Source of the DNA: Sphaerotilus hippei
Lineage (GTDB): Bacteria > Pseudomonadota > Gammaproteobacteria > Burkholderiales > Burkholderiaceae_C
Reading direction: 5' to 3'
Assembly (NCBI RefSeq): GCF_003201595.1
Contig: NZ_QJJS01000028.1
Location: 1-32,527, forward strand
Length of the DNA: 32,527 bases
Shown here: positions 9,693 to 18,167 of the stretch, one piece after another
How the letters are laid out: each line of letters begins with the position of its first letter
Position numbering within the stretch: the first letter of the stretch is position 1
Translations under genes and position numbers: made by a program
The notes under the pieces: generated by a model
What the model saw: only the letters and a program-made list of their open reading frames with translations
Databases searched by the model: none
What the model was told of the DNA's origin: nothing

Positions 9693-10700
9693 GTGGCCAC
9701 GCCGGCGTGCCGGGGCCTGCGGGTGGCCATCATGACCGACGAGATCGGCTGGCACACCCGCCAGCTGCAGCGTGCATTGCGCGAGCGGGGGGCGCTGGGC
9801 CGCTGCGTCGACCTGGCCGACATCGACATCGACACCCAGGCATCGTGGCACGGCCTGCTCGTCCCCGGTTTCGGCCGCGAACTGCCCGATGCGGCGATCG
9901 TGCGGGGCGTGGCCGGCGGCAGCTTCGAGCAGGTCACCAAGCGCCTGGGGGTGCTGCATGCGCTGACGGCGCTGGGCGTGCCGGTCTACAACGATGCCCG
10001 GGCGATCGAGCGCTGCGTCGACAAGTCGATGACCAGCCTGCTGCTGCATGCGGCCGGGGTGCCGACCCCGCCGACCTGGGCCACCGAATCCGAGGCCCGC
10101 GCCCGTCGCCGGGTCGTGCGTGAAGGCGCCGCCGGCCGATCGCTGGTGCTCAAGCCCCTGTTCGGCTCGCAGGGCAAGGGCCTGCAGCAGGTCGGCGAGG
10201 TCGACGGCCGCCACCAGCCGCTGCCGGCGCTGGACCGCCACTACGGCCGGCTGGCCTATCTGCAGCGTTTCGTGCCGCCGCTGGCCACCGGTGGCGCCGC
10301 GGGCCACGACTGGCGGGTGCTGGTCATCGGCGGGCGGGCGGTGGCGGCCATGCGCCGCGTCAGCGACCACTGGGTGCACAACGTGGCCCAGGGGGCCCGC
10401 TGCGAGGCCGCCGAACTCACCCCCGCGCTGGCCGGCCTGGCCGAGGCGGCCAGCGCCGCGCTGCAGGTCGACTACGCCGGTGTCGACCTGATGCCCGCCG
10501 CCGGCCGGGATCCGGTGCTGGTGCTGGAGGTCAACGGCGTGGCCGCCTGGCGCGGCCTGCAGCAGGTGACGGACTTCAACATCGCCCGCGCGCTGGTCGA
10601 CGACCTGATCGACCGCAAGCTGGCGGGCTCGCACCTGCACCTGCGCGAGGGCGCCGTGCGGCTCCCGGCGGCCACGGCGCGTGCGCCGCGGCGTGCATGA
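9693..10700 (+). CDS. RimK-like ATP-grasp ligase of the H4MPT cluster (Orf7-like)
   Basis: This is a 335-residue ATP-grasp ligase related to RimK and to archaeal H4MPT:glutamate ligases. Visible motifs are YNDARAIERCVDKSMTSLLL (about 98-117), SLVLKPLFGSQGKGLQQVG (about 150-168, the ATP-binding region), HDWRVLVIGGRAVAAMRRVS and the metal site VLVLEVNGVAAWRGLQ near 275-290. In methylotrophs the equivalent orf7 is required for or associated with H4MPT synthesis, and addition of an acidic side-chain residue is the plausible role. The GTG start at 9693 is chosen because AGGAGG lies about 10 nt upstream inside the mch end; an in-frame ATG occurs 13 codons later. Its stop overlaps the next start as ATGA. 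Confidence 0.82.
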   Translation: MATPACRGLRVAIMTDEIGWHTRQLQRALRERGALGRCVDLADIDIDTQASWHGLLVPGFGRELPDAAIVRGVAGGSFEQVTKRLGVLHALTALGVPVYNDARAIERCVDKSMTSLLLHAAGVPTPPTWATESEARARRRVVREGAAGRSLVLKPLFGSQGKGLQQVGEVDGRHQPLPALDRHYGRLAYLQRFVPPLATGGAAGHDWRVLVIGGRAVAAMRRVSDHWVHNVAQGARCEAAELTPALAGLAEAASAALQVDYAGVDLMPAAGRDPVLVLEVNGVAAWRGLQQVTDFNIARALVDDLIDRKLAGSHLHLREGAVRLPAATARAPRRA

Positions 10701-11647
10701 GCGCGGTGATGACCCCGGTCGAACGCCCGGCCCGGCGTGCGCGACAGGCACGCCAGGCCTTCCTGCGGGCCTGCCACTGGGACGTGGCCGTGCGCAAGCC
10801 GGGCAACGTCAGCCACCTGTCGACCGGCCACGGCATGCAGGCGCGGCAGTTCATCGACAGCGCGCTGGCCTGCGCGGACCTGCTGTGCCGCCCGGGTGCG
10901 GCGGTGGGCGAGCGCATCGAGGCGGCCGTCACCGCCACGCGTGCCCGCGTCGGCTGCAACACCAACCTGGGCATCCTGCTGCTGTGCGCGCCGCTGGCCC
11001 GGGCCGCCGAGGCGCTGGAGGGACTGCCGGCCGACGCCTCGACGCTGCGTGCGGCCGTGCAGTGGGTGATGGCCGGCCTGACGCTGGAGGATGCCGCGGC
11101 CGCCTTCCGTGCCATCGCCCGCGCCAGCCCGGGCGGGCTGGGCGAGGTCCAGGCTCAGGACGTGCGCCAGCGACCCGGCGTCACGCTGCGCGAGGCCATG
11201 GCGCTGGCGTCTGGCCGCGACCGCATCGCGCTGCAGTACGTCACCGGCGGGGCCGAGCTGTTCGACGTGGGCCTGAAGGCCCTGGCGGCCGCCGATCCGG
11301 GCGGCGGGCGGCTGGGCGGGCAGGGCCTGCCGGCGACTGCGGCCCGGCCCGCCGAAGCGGCCGTGGTGCAGGCCGTCTACCTCGCCTACCTGGCCTCGGC
11401 CCCCGATTCACACATTGTGCGCAAGCACGGCCCGGCGCTGGCACAGACTGTCATGGATCAGGCCGGCCCCTGGCGCGACCGGCTGCGCGACGGGGGCGCG
11501 CTCGATGCCGACCCGGCCTGGGTGGCATGGGATGAAACCCTGAAGGCGCGGGGCCTGAACCCCGGCACGAGTGCCGATCTGACCGTCGCGACGCTGATGC
11601 TGGCCGATCTGCTGGCCTGGCCCGATGCCGCGGATGCGTTGGCATGA
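10697..11647 (+). CDS. CitG/MdcB-like (triphosphoribosyl-dephospho-CoA synthase family) protein of the H4MPT cluster (Orf5-like)
   Basis: The 316-residue protein resembles CitG-type triphosphoribosyl-dephospho-CoA synthases. It has the N-terminal VRKPGNVSHLSTGHGM substrate-binding region (about 33-48) and the RVGCNTNLGILLLCAPLARA segment (about 88-107), and is helical throughout. Authentic CitG transfers ribosyl from ATP to dephospho-CoA. In methylotroph clusters the orf5 homologue is inferred to do an analogous ribosyl or phosphoribosyl transfer in H4MPT assembly, but I know of no established reaction. Its ATG overlaps the preceding stop by 4 nt. The nearest downstream gene is fae after an 84-nt leader. 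Confidence 0.8.
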   Translation: MSAVMTPVERPARRARQARQAFLRACHWDVAVRKPGNVSHLSTGHGMQARQFIDSALACADLLCRPGAAVGERIEAAVTATRARVGCNTNLGILLLCAPLARAAEALEGLPADASTLRAAVQWVMAGLTLEDAAAAFRAIARASPGGLGEVQAQDVRQRPGVTLREAMALASGRDRIALQYVTGGAELFDVGLKALAAADPGGGRLGGQGLPATAARPAEAAVVQAVYLAYLASAPDSHIVRKHGPALAQTVMDQAGPWRDRLRDGGALDADPAWVAWDETLKARGLNPGTSADLTVATLMLADLLAWPDAADALA

Positions 11648-11669
11648 AACGTGATTTGAAGCATGTGTT

Positions 11670-11689
11670 CGCGGACAGGGATGTCCGCG
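11670..11689 (+). promoter_or_regulatory. Leader hairpin upstream of fae
   Basis: An 8-bp stem CGCGGACA / TGTCCGCG with a GGGA tetraloop sits 42 nt before the fae ATG in the 84-nt CitG-like/fae gap. The local sequence is less GC-rich than its surroundings, and a CGGAG Shine-Dalgarno-like element follows. It could mark a separate fae transcript (a stabilising 5' end) or a processing/attenuation point allowing fae to be expressed at a different level from the biosynthetic genes. Confidence 0.4.
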
Positions 11690-11731
11690 CAACAGCCCTC
11701 GAAGCACCCATTCAACGGAGACTGAACAACC

Positions 11732-12244
11732 ATGGCAAAGATCGATCGCATGATGGTGGGCGAATCGCTCATCGGTGACGGCAACGAAGTGGCCCACATC
11801 GACCTGCTGATCGGGCCGCGTGGCTCGGCGGCCGAAACCGCTTTCGCGAACGCCCTGGTCAACAACAAGGACGGCTTCACGTCCCTGCTGGCCGTGGTGG
11901 CGCCCAACCTGCTGGCCAAGCCGGCCACCGTGATGTTCAACAAGGTGACCATCAAGGGCGCCAAGCAGGCCGTGCAGATGTTCGGCCCGGCCCAGCGGGG
12001 CGTGGCCATGGCGGTGGCCGACTGCGTCGAGGACGGCACCATCCCGCTGGACGAGGCCGACAACCTCTTCGTCTCGGTGGGCGTGTTCATCCACTGGCTG
12101 GCCGAGGACGACAAGAAGATCCAGGACTACAACTACGCCGCGACCAAGGAAGCCCTCAAGCGGGCCGTGGCCGGCTCGCCCACGGCCGCCGAAGTGGTCG
12201 CGAAGAAGGGCGCCGCGGCCCACCCCTTCGCCGCCCACCTCTGA
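11732..12244 (+). CDS. fae: Formaldehyde-activating enzyme
   Basis: Condenses formaldehyde with H4MPT to give methylene-H4MPT, the entry reaction of the pathway. The 170-residue protein is very close to the canonical bacterial Fae. It opens [20 protein letters not shown] and continues [12 protein letters not shown], which puts the catalytic histidine at residue 22 as in Methylobacterium Fae. [20 protein letters not shown] and the [20 protein letters not shown] region (about 110-130) are also conserved. CGGAGA about 11 nt upstream is the likely ribosome site. Codon use looks strongly biased, consistent with an abundant cytoplasmic enzyme. It closes the plus-strand cluster and is followed at once by a terminator. 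Confidence 0.98.
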   Translation: MAKIDRMMVGESLIGDGNEVAHIDLLIGPRGSAAETAFANALVNNKDGFTSLLAVVAPNLLAKPATVMFNKVTIKGAKQAVQMFGPAQRGVAMAVADCVEDGTIPLDEADNLFVSVGVFIHWLAEDDKKIQDYNYAATKEALKRAVAGSPTAAEVVAKKGAAAHPFAAHL

Positions 12245-12291
12245 GCTCAGGGGTGCATCAGCACCTGAGCGTCTGAGCGCCTGATCCAGCG

Positions 12292-12319
12292 ACGAGGCCG
12301 GCTCCTGAGCCGGCCTCGT
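12292..12319 (+). terminator. Terminator-like hairpin after fae (probably bidirectional)
   Basis: A near-perfect 13-bp inverted repeat (ACGAGGCCGGCTC / GAGCCGGCCTCGT, minimal 2-nt loop, effectively 12 bp with CCTG at the tip) lies 48 nt after the fae stop, between fae and the convergent folB-like gene. The U-rich tail is weak (GTGTCGTCTG). A second, smaller hairpin with GCTCA/TGAGC arms overlaps the fae stop (12245-12270). Together they probably end both converging transcripts. Confidence 0.65.
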
Positions 12320-12349
12320 GTCGTCTGCCGCACGGGGTGGCCGGCGTGC

Positions 12350-12850
12350 TCAGGTCCGCTCGCCCGGGACGGTGCCCGCGCCCATCCACTGCAGGATCTG
12401 CGCACCGCCCACGGCGCCCGCCGGGCCACGCTCGTCGGCTTCGCTGCGGCGCCGCTCGATCATCACGCCGACCGCCTCGACGTCGTCGAACTTGCGCGGC
12501 TTGATGATGCGCACCCGCACCCAGGCCGCGCCGAAATCCACCAGCAGCATCGTGGCGATGCGCTCGGCCAGCGCCTCGAGCAGCTGCACGCCGTGGTGCT
12601 GCATCAGGCCGACCAGGCGCTCGCGCACGACGCCGTAGTCGATCGTGTCGGCGATGCGGTCGCTGCGGCAGGCGTGGGCGCGAGGCAGGCCGGCGTGCAG
12701 GTCGATGCACAGCGGCTGCGGGTGATGCAGCTCGCTGTCGTGGATGCCGATCACCGTCTGGCCGCGGAAGCCCTCGATGAAGATCAGGTCCATCGGCGCG
12801 CTGGCCGGGTTCGGGGAGGGCAGCTCGAAGCTCGGGGCGGTCATCGGCAC
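12350..12850 (-). CDS. Dihydroneopterin aldolase family protein (FolB-like)
   Basis: FolB-type enzymes cleave 7,8-dihydroneopterin to 6-hydroxymethyl-dihydropterin and glycolaldehyde, a step shared by folate and H4MPT synthesis. The family core is clear: MDLIFIEGFRGQTVIGIHDSE, then CRSDRIADTIDYGVVRERL, VQLLEALAERIATMLLVDF (with the catalytic-helix Glu) and VRVRIIKPRKFDDVEAVGVMIER. The core starts 19 residues into the chosen frame. I prefer GTG 12850 because AGGAG lies 8 nt upstream; ATG 12844 and 12793 are alternatives. The tail after residue ~145 is longer than usual. Its position against fae suggests a paralogue dedicated to methanopterin rather than folate, which is inference. Confidence 0.8.
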   Translation of the reverse strand: MPMTAPSFELPSPNPASAPMDLIFIEGFRGQTVIGIHDSELHHPQPLCIDLHAGLPRAHACRSDRIADTIDYGVVRERLVGLMQHHGVQLLEALAERIATMLLVDFGAAWVRVRIIKPRKFDDVEAVGVMIERRRSEADERGPAGAVGGAQILQWMGAGTVPGERT

Positions 12851-13021
12851 GGTGGGGTCTCCTGGGTGGGTGATCACGGACATGGCCGCCAGGCAGCAAG
12901 ATGCGAGCCGCACCGGCGCGGCATTGAGCCGGCGCAGGTTCAGCGTGCGAGCCCGTGCTAATACCGGTGACAGGGTGGACGTTCGGTGGCAAGAATGCAC
13001 ACTCTGCGAAGGATCTGCCCC

Positions 13022-15094
13022 ATGTCCCTGAGCTTGCTGGAACCCGAACGCCACGCCGCGCGTGTCTTCGACGTGGTCCGTGGCCATGTCGAAGCAGACA
13101 GCGCCGACGTGGTGGCGCAGTCCTGGCGCCGCTGCCTCGATGACTACCGCCTGCACCCTGATCGTCCGCGGCACCTGAAGGTCGTCGAGCCGCATTCGCT
13201 CGAGCAGCGCTGCGAGCGCCTGTCCGACCTGATCGACTGCGCCCGCTACGAGATGACCACGCTCTACCAGCAGCTCGCCGACACCGAGTCGGCGGTGGTG
13301 CTGACCGACACCGACGGCGTGATCCTGCACATGGTCTCGTCGGCCGAGTTCGCCGCCGAGGTCGGCCCGGTCGGCCTGCGCACCGGCGCGGTCTGGAGCG
13401 AGACCGAAGCCGGCACCAACGGCATGGGCACCTGCCTGGCGGCGGCCTGTCCGGTGGCGGTGCGGCGCGAGGACCACTTCTTCACCCATTTCACCGGCCT
13501 GACCTGCTCGGCCGTGCCGGTCTACGACCCGTCCGGGCAGATGGCGGCGGTGCTCGACGTGTCCAGCCGCTCCAGCCTGGCCCAGCAGCACCTGCTGGTG
13601 CTGCTGGGCATGACCGCCCGCATGATCGAGAACCGGCTGATCGACCGCTCGTTCCGCCATGCCCACCCGCTGCACTTCCACAGCCGGCCTGAGTTCGTCT
13701 ACACGCTGCACGAAGGCCGTCTGGCGGTGTCCGACGACGGCCGCATCCTGGCGGCCAACCGCAGCGCGCTGTTCCAGCTCGGCCTGCAGTCGGTCGCCGA
13801 CATCCGCTCGCGCCGCATCGAGGACATCTTCCAGACCTCGCAGGAAGACCTGATGCAGCGCAGCAACCAGTCGTCCTTCCATCCGGTGGTGACCTACCGG
13901 GCCAACGCCGCCCACCGCTTCTTCGCGGTGATGCGCCGCCCGGCCGAGGACCCGGCCCGCCCGGGCACCGGCGGCCCGTTCGGCCCGATCCCGTCGGCCA
14001 CGCCGCCGCGTCCGGCCGGCCCGCGCACCCCGGCGGTGGTGCCGGCCCCGACCGTCGCCGCACCCGCTGCCGGCTCGACGATGAGCGATGCGCGCCTGGC
14101 CAACCACCTGCGGGTGGCCCGGCGTGTCATCGCCCGCCAGACGCCCGTGCTGCTGAGCGGCGAGACCGGTTCGGGCAAGGAGGTGTTCGCGCGTGCGGTG
14201 CACGACGGCAGCCCGCATGCCCAGGGCCCGTTCGTCGCCATCAACTGCGCCAGCCTGCCCGACAGCCTGATCGAGTCCGAGCTGTTCGGCTACCGCGCCG
14301 GTGCGTTCACCGGCGCGCAGCGCAACGGCCGGCGCGGCAAGATCCTGCAGGCCGACGGTGGCACGCTCTTCCTCGACGAGATCGGCGACATGCCCCTGGA
14401 CCTGCAGGCCCGCCTGCTGCGCGTGCTCGAGGAGCGCCAGGTCACGCCGCTGGGTGCCGAGGAGACCGTGACCGTCGACTTCCAGCTGCTCAGTGCCAGC
14501 CACCGCAACCTGATCGAGCTGGTCGAGCAGGGGCGTTTCCGCGAGGACCTCTACTACCGCCTGGCCGGCATCGAGCTGGCGCTGCCCGCGCTGCGCGAGC
14601 GCAGCGACCGGCGCGAGCTGATCCACCACCTGCTGGTGGCCGAAGGCGGGGCCGAGGCCCGCCTGACCCCACAGGCCGAGCAGCTGCTGATGGCCTACCA
14701 CTGGCCGGGCAACGTGCGCCAGCTGCGCCATGCGCTGCGCTCGGCCTGCGCGCTGGCCGACGGCCTGCCCATCGAGCCCGAGCATCTGCCCGCGCCGCTG
14801 CGCACCGTGCGTCCCTCGGTGGCGCCCGTCGCCCTGCCGGTGCCGTGCGGGCCGGCCATGGCCGGCGAGCCGGTGCCGGTGGTGCGCGGCGAGGCCGGTG
14901 CGGCCGACGACGAGGCCGCCCAGGCCGTCGCGCGGCTCAACCCCATCCTGGCCAACGAGCGCCAGGTGCTGCTGCAGATGCTGGAGCACCACCGCTGGAA
15001 CGTCAGCAACGTGGCCAAGGCGCTCGACGTCAGCCGCAACACCCTCTATCGCAAGCTGCACAAGCTGCACATCCAGATCTCGCACACCGATTAG
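13022..15094 (+). CDS. acoR: AcoR-type sigma-54-dependent transcriptional activator
   Basis: This is a 690-residue enhancer-binding protein. The order is an N-terminal GAF-like sensor (about 60-205, with [15 protein letters not shown], the signature of AcoR-type GAF domains), a PAS-like segment (about 220-305), a Pro/Ala-rich linker (305-350), an AAA+ domain and a C-terminal Fis-type helix-turn-helix (about 660-690). The AAA+ domain has Walker A GETGSGKE (380-387), the sigma-54 contact loop GAFTGA (427-432) and Walker B LFLDEIG (449-455), so it should activate RNAP-sigma54. Relatives control acetoin or alcohol oxidation genes. ATG 13022 has AAGGA 8 nt upstream; a GTG at 12986 also opens the frame. 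It diverges from the folB-like gene. No clear -24/-12 promoter was found nearby, so its targets may be elsewhere. Confidence 0.9.
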   Translation: MSLSLLEPERHAARVFDVVRGHVEADSADVVAQSWRRCLDDYRLHPDRPRHLKVVEPHSLEQRCERLSDLIDCARYEMTTLYQQLADTESAVVLTDTDGVILHMVSSAEFAAEVGPVGLRTGAVWSETEAGTNGMGTCLAAACPVAVRREDHFFTHFTGLTCSAVPVYDPSGQMAAVLDVSSRSSLAQQHLLVLLGMTARMIENRLIDRSFRHAHPLHFHSRPEFVYTLHEGRLAVSDDGRILAANRSALFQLGLQSVADIRSRRIEDIFQTSQEDLMQRSNQSSFHPVVTYRANAAHRFFAVMRRPAEDPARPGTGGPFGPIPSATPPRPAGPRTPAVVPAPTVAAPAAGSTMSDARLANHLRVARRVIARQTPVLLSGETGSGKEVFARAVHDGSPHAQGPFVAINCASLPDSLIESELFGYRAGAFTGAQRNGRRGKILQADGGTLFLDEIGDMPLDLQARLLRVLEERQVTPLGAEETVTVDFQLLSASHRNLIELVEQGRFREDLYYRLAGIELALPALRERSDRRELIHHLLVAEGGAEARLTPQAEQLLMAYHWPGNVRQLRHALRSACALADGLPIEPEHLPAPLRTVRPSVAPVALPVPCGPAMAGEPVPVVRGEAGAADDEAAQAVARLNPILANERQVLLQMLEHHRWNVSNVAKALDVSRNTLYRKLHKLHIQISHTD

Positions 15095-15113
15095 ATGTTT
15101 GCATCATGGAAAC

Positions 15114-15146
15114 GCTTTCACAGCATCTCTGATGTGAAAGCTTATT
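15114..15146. terminator. Terminator between the AcoR gene and the convergent tannase gene
   Basis: A 9-bp inverted repeat GCTTTCACA / TGTGAAAGC (15114-15122 and 15133-15141) encloses GCATCTCTGA; the alternative pairing GCTTTCA-CATC-TCT-GATG-TGAAAGC also works. TTATTC follows on the plus strand and GTTTCC on the minus strand, so it can end both converging genes. It lies at the point where base composition drops. Confidence 0.65.
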
Positions 15147-15154
15147 CATGAAGC

Positions 15155-16807
15155 TCACCGGGGCGGTGCAACGCAGCGATAGGAAGAAATATGATTCGGG
15201 TCGCCCGTTTGATAGCGTGCGATTGCAGGGTAAGAGCAGAGGGGCTGATTTTTACCAGGGAAAGCCTCTCCTGTCGCAGCAAGAAGGCTCGGCTCTTTTC
15301 CGGTTTCGACCCATTGCTCGATTGCGCCTAGAGGATCGAAATCGTCGAGGGCAGGGCCGCCGCCGCAATGTGTCATGCCAGGAACCATGAAAAGCCGTGC
15401 CCATTTGGCGCGGGCTGTGACGTCGCCCCCGTTCGTGTCTCGTGTCAACGAATCAAACCACGTCATGATGTCGTGAGCGGAAAATACCGGATCTGACATT
15501 CCATGGAATGCGATCAATTTGCTGCCGCGCGTCGAAAATGTATTCATGAACGTGGACGTCGCGTCGTTGAGTGCTCCGGTCTGCTGAACGCGTGACATGT
15601 CGCGGTCAAAATCAAAAGTCAGTGTGTCGAATCCCGGGGCAGGAGGCGTCATGAAGTACCCTGTCAGCGAATCTGAACCCAAGGTCGCGTTCAAAGCATC
15701 GGGGCGTCCAGCATCCTTGGAAAAGCCAAGCTTCCAGACGCGCCATCCAGTCGACGCGATCCCCGTGTCATAGGGCCAAGAACTGTACAGAGCTTCACCC
15801 TTGCTGTTTTTGGGGCCGCCAAAGATGGCATCAAGTGCATTGACCTGCGCTTTGCTCAAACAGTCTGCCTGCTTGCCTGATGCGCATTGCAAGGCAGCTG
15901 GCTTGAAGCGACAGGCACCATAATCGTTGATCAATCCATCCTTGATTCCATCTAGCCCGTCACAAGCATCACGAACACCATTTCCTACTATTTTCAAATC
16001 TGCCTCGGAGAAAGCTTCTGATAATATTGGCCGTCCTTTTGCATCCTTCGGTGCAATTTTCATAAAAGCCTGTGTATCCCAAGCTTCTGCCACGGCGGCG
16101 CGACTAAGGCGGAAACCTGCATTGCCCGCGACGACGCCATCGAACTCTAAGGGGTAGCGTTGAGCTGCAATCATGGCCTCGCGACCACCGTTTGAACAAC
16201 CCATGAAATATGAGTGTGCCGGAGCCGAAGCATAATACTGAGTCACGAACTGCTTGGCCCGCATGGTCACCTTCCCAATCGCAGCATAGGCAAATTCAAG
16301 CCTCGCCTGCTGGTCGTTGCCAAAACTTATATCCTTTTCAGGATGGCCTCCGTCCATCGATACAACAGCATAGCCGCGGGCTAATGCGGGCAAAGCAGAT
16401 GAGCCAAGTGTCGGTACGGTGCCCAGCGCGTTAGCAAGAAAGCCATCCGAGCCACCGCCACCTTGAAACATCAGGCGCTGTTGCCAATTGTCTGGAAAAC
16501 GAATTTCAAAGCGAATTCCATAATGTTTTCCATCTGCGCCAGTACGTGGTTCGATCTCACCCTGAACGACGCAGTGTGCTGGCAACATGGCACCCCGTCC
16601 ACTGGCGCCGGTCATCATCCTTTCAGGATCGGCAGCGGCCGGACCTTCCGGTACGTATTTTGTCATGGTGATGATCGTCTTCTCTGCCTTGGAAGAAGCC
16701 ATGGCTTGGCATTTCTCATGAGCAGATGTCGCCATGGCTGGGGTTGTGCCCAGGCAGTACAGCATGGAAGCGAAAAGCAGTGATGGAGATCGTGAAGGTA
16801 TAAGCAT
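15155..16807 (-). CDS. Tannase/feruloyl esterase family hydrolase, secreted
   Basis: Family members hydrolyse ester bonds of phenolic acids (gallate, ferulate, hydroxycinnamates). The 550-residue protein has a signal peptide (MLIPSRSPSLLFASMLYCLG, ending near AMA) and the family's catalytic layout. That layout is the nucleophile elbow GCSNGG with Ser at about 205, Asp about 439 in HGMSDPV and His about 480 in PGMTHCGGG. The Cys beside the Ser (204) and the Cys after the His (481) form the family's CS-D-HC disulfide. ATG 16807 is chosen because AGGA lies 8 nt upstream and it leads straight into the signal peptide; an in-frame ATG at 16876 gives a less plausible N-terminus. It is the last gene of the mipA-regulator-hydrolase group. 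The exact substrate is not known. Confidence 0.9.
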   Translation of the reverse strand: MLIPSRSPSLLFASMLYCLGTTPAMATSAHEKCQAMASSKAEKTIITMTKYVPEGPAAADPERMMTGASGRGAMLPAHCVVQGEIEPRTGADGKHYGIRFEIRFPDNWQQRLMFQGGGGSDGFLANALGTVPTLGSSALPALARGYAVVSMDGGHPEKDISFGNDQQARLEFAYAAIGKVTMRAKQFVTQYYASAPAHSYFMGCSNGGREAMIAAQRYPLEFDGVVAGNAGFRLSRAAVAEAWDTQAFMKIAPKDAKGRPILSEAFSEADLKIVGNGVRDACDGLDGIKDGLINDYGACRFKPAALQCASGKQADCLSKAQVNALDAIFGGPKNSKGEALYSSWPYDTGIASTGWRVWKLGFSKDAGRPDALNATLGSDSLTGYFMTPPAPGFDTLTFDFDRDMSRVQQTGALNDATSTFMNTFSTRGSKLIAFHGMSDPVFSAHDIMTWFDSLTRDTNGGDVTARAKWARLFMVPGMTHCGGGPALDDFDPLGAIEQWVETGKEPSLLAATGEAFPGKNQPLCSYPAIARYQTGDPNHISSYRCVAPPR

Positions 16808-16997
16808 CTGTTTTTTCCTGCGCATGCTCTGTGGATTATGCAAAAACGTGTACCAGACTTTTGTGATTATGTGCATGATGGTCGTCTATTTAAACCTGTT
16901 GCACTAAAAATTAATGAGGCTGGTGTATTTGGTGGATTTGGCTTGCGTGATATTGGTATTATGAATTTTTAGCGTGCTCCGTAGTGTCGCCATGGCG

Positions 16998-17159
16998 TTA
17001 CAGCATGGGCTTGATGGTGTTGACCAACCACTCGCCGATCAGCATGCCCAACAATCCCAGCAATCCAATCAAGGGTGGAGCAGGGGATTTGGTATGAAAA
17101 AAACCATAAATACCTCCGGCCAAAACTCCCATCGACAAGGATACGATGTATGGTTTCAT
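16998..17159 (-). CDS. XapX-domain small membrane protein
   Basis: This is a 53-residue protein. It starts MKPYIVSLSMGVLAGGIYGF, contains SPAPPLIGLLGLLGMLIGEW, and ends NTIKPML. Two hydrophobic segments around the conserved SPAPPLI turn identify the XapX (DUF1427) family, whose function is unknown. GGAG lies 9 nt before the ATG. It sits between the DAPG-hydrolase-like gene (26 nt upstream) and the tannase gene on the same strand, so it is very likely co-transcribed with both. A role in membrane passage or sensing of the same aromatic compounds is only a guess from context. Confidence 0.8.
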   Translation of the reverse strand: MKPYIVSLSMGVLAGGIYGFFHTKSPAPPLIGLLGLLGMLIGEWLVNTIKPML

Positions 17160-17185
17160 GTTCTTGTGCTCCGGAAATTGTGGTG

Positions 17186-18088
17186 CTATTTAAACTCGGC
17201 ATAAAGTTCTGGTAAAAAACTAGCCAGATGATTCATTTCCTGCGCACAGTGAAACATCATGTCAGGCCCGAACTCTCGCAACTTCACAAAGTTCTTTGAC
17301 GACAGAATTGTGTTCGCCAAGCCGTTCACTACAGGCAGGGTCATGATTTTTCCTGTGGCGCTGTGTGTCGAACGCGAGGGCAAATTCAAGACTTCCACGC
17401 AATTCGCGAAAAATCGACTGCGCATTTCCGAACCATCCGGGGTGGCTCGGACTTGGTGGATCAGCCACGCAAATGAGAGGGGTAAGGGGGTTAGGCCACC
17501 ACGCGCCACGATCACGGTGTTTCCCGGCTTGCTGGGCGCAAACCCGACGCTCTGCGGGTCAACGAAGCGAACGGTCAGAGGAGAAAAGCTGGCGCCAAGG
17601 TATTCGTCCACATAGGATACATTGTTGATGTATTTCTGACGATCACTCAGGCCTGGTATCTGACTGCGGTCTTCGCCCATTCCGGTGTAGACATGTGCAT
17701 CTGGATGCCATAACTTGTAGCGAGCGGTTTCAGCGCCATGCCATCCGAACCACCAGTCCCACATTTCGCCTGTCACGCCGGGCATTTTCGTCAAAACCGA
17801 TACCACGATGTGTCCATCAGAGTTTAGCGTGTAGCCTGTCTCCTGAGGAAGGTAACCTGGGCGGGCCAACATGTCTGCTGCATTCGAAAGTCGGATTCCA
17901 TATTCTGCGGCAACGGGACCGGTGATCATGGCTTCGCGCGCGTGCGCCTGAATAGGTAATGCACATTTCTGAAAATATTTTGCGTAGGGTTTTGCGTGGT
18001 CCTCGGTGCGATAGCCCAGATAGCGAGCTTCGATGTCATAGCTCGCGGGAATGGGCGCCCGGTCAGCCGAAGTTAATTGGTATCGCAT
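17186..18088 (-). CDS. 2,4-diacetylphloroglucinol hydrolase (PhlG)-like enzyme
   Basis: PhlG-type enzymes are zinc hydrolases that cleave a carbon-carbon bond in acylated phloroglucinols, releasing acetate. The 300-residue length matches the family. Recognisable segments are MWDWWFGWHGAETARYKLWH (109-128), PDAHVYTG, VDEYLG (160-165) and a C-terminal FHCAQEMNHLASFLPELY containing H280-x3-E284. His 128 or 132, Glu 162, His 280 and Glu 284 line up with the four expected zinc ligands (His, Glu, His, Glu). The start has GGAG 8 nt upstream. No signal peptide is seen, so it acts in the cytoplasm. It follows the histidine kinase by 79 nt and precedes xapX and the tannase, suggesting breakdown of an acylated phenolic. 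The real substrate may differ from DAPG. Confidence 0.8.
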   Translation of the reverse strand: MRYQLTSADRAPIPASYDIEARYLGYRTEDHAKPYAKYFQKCALPIQAHAREAMITGPVAAEYGIRLSNAADMLARPGYLPQETGYTLNSDGHIVVSVLTKMPGVTGEMWDWWFGWHGAETARYKLWHPDAHVYTGMGEDRSQIPGLSDRQKYINNVSYVDEYLGASFSPLTVRFVDPQSVGFAPSKPGNTVIVARGGLTPLPLSFAWLIHQVRATPDGSEMRSRFFANCVEVLNLPSRSTHSATGKIMTLPVVNGLANTILSSKNFVKLREFGPDMMFHCAQEMNHLASFLPELYAEFK

Positions 18089-18167
18089 GTGCGTCGCTCC
18101 GTGAATCCTGTATCGCAGGTGGTTAGGCCATCAGTGCCATGACTGTCGGCGGTTTTAGAACTCTGTC

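Noticed and set aside
12971-13015. Possible sigma-54 promoter (TGGCAAGAATGCAC) before the AcoR gene
   Set aside because: The GG to GC spacing is too short for a -24/-12 element.
12350-15085. 911-codon minus-strand open frame through the AcoR gene
   Set aside because: Only its last ~165 codons (the FolB-like protein) are real; the rest is antisense to the well-supported AcoR gene.
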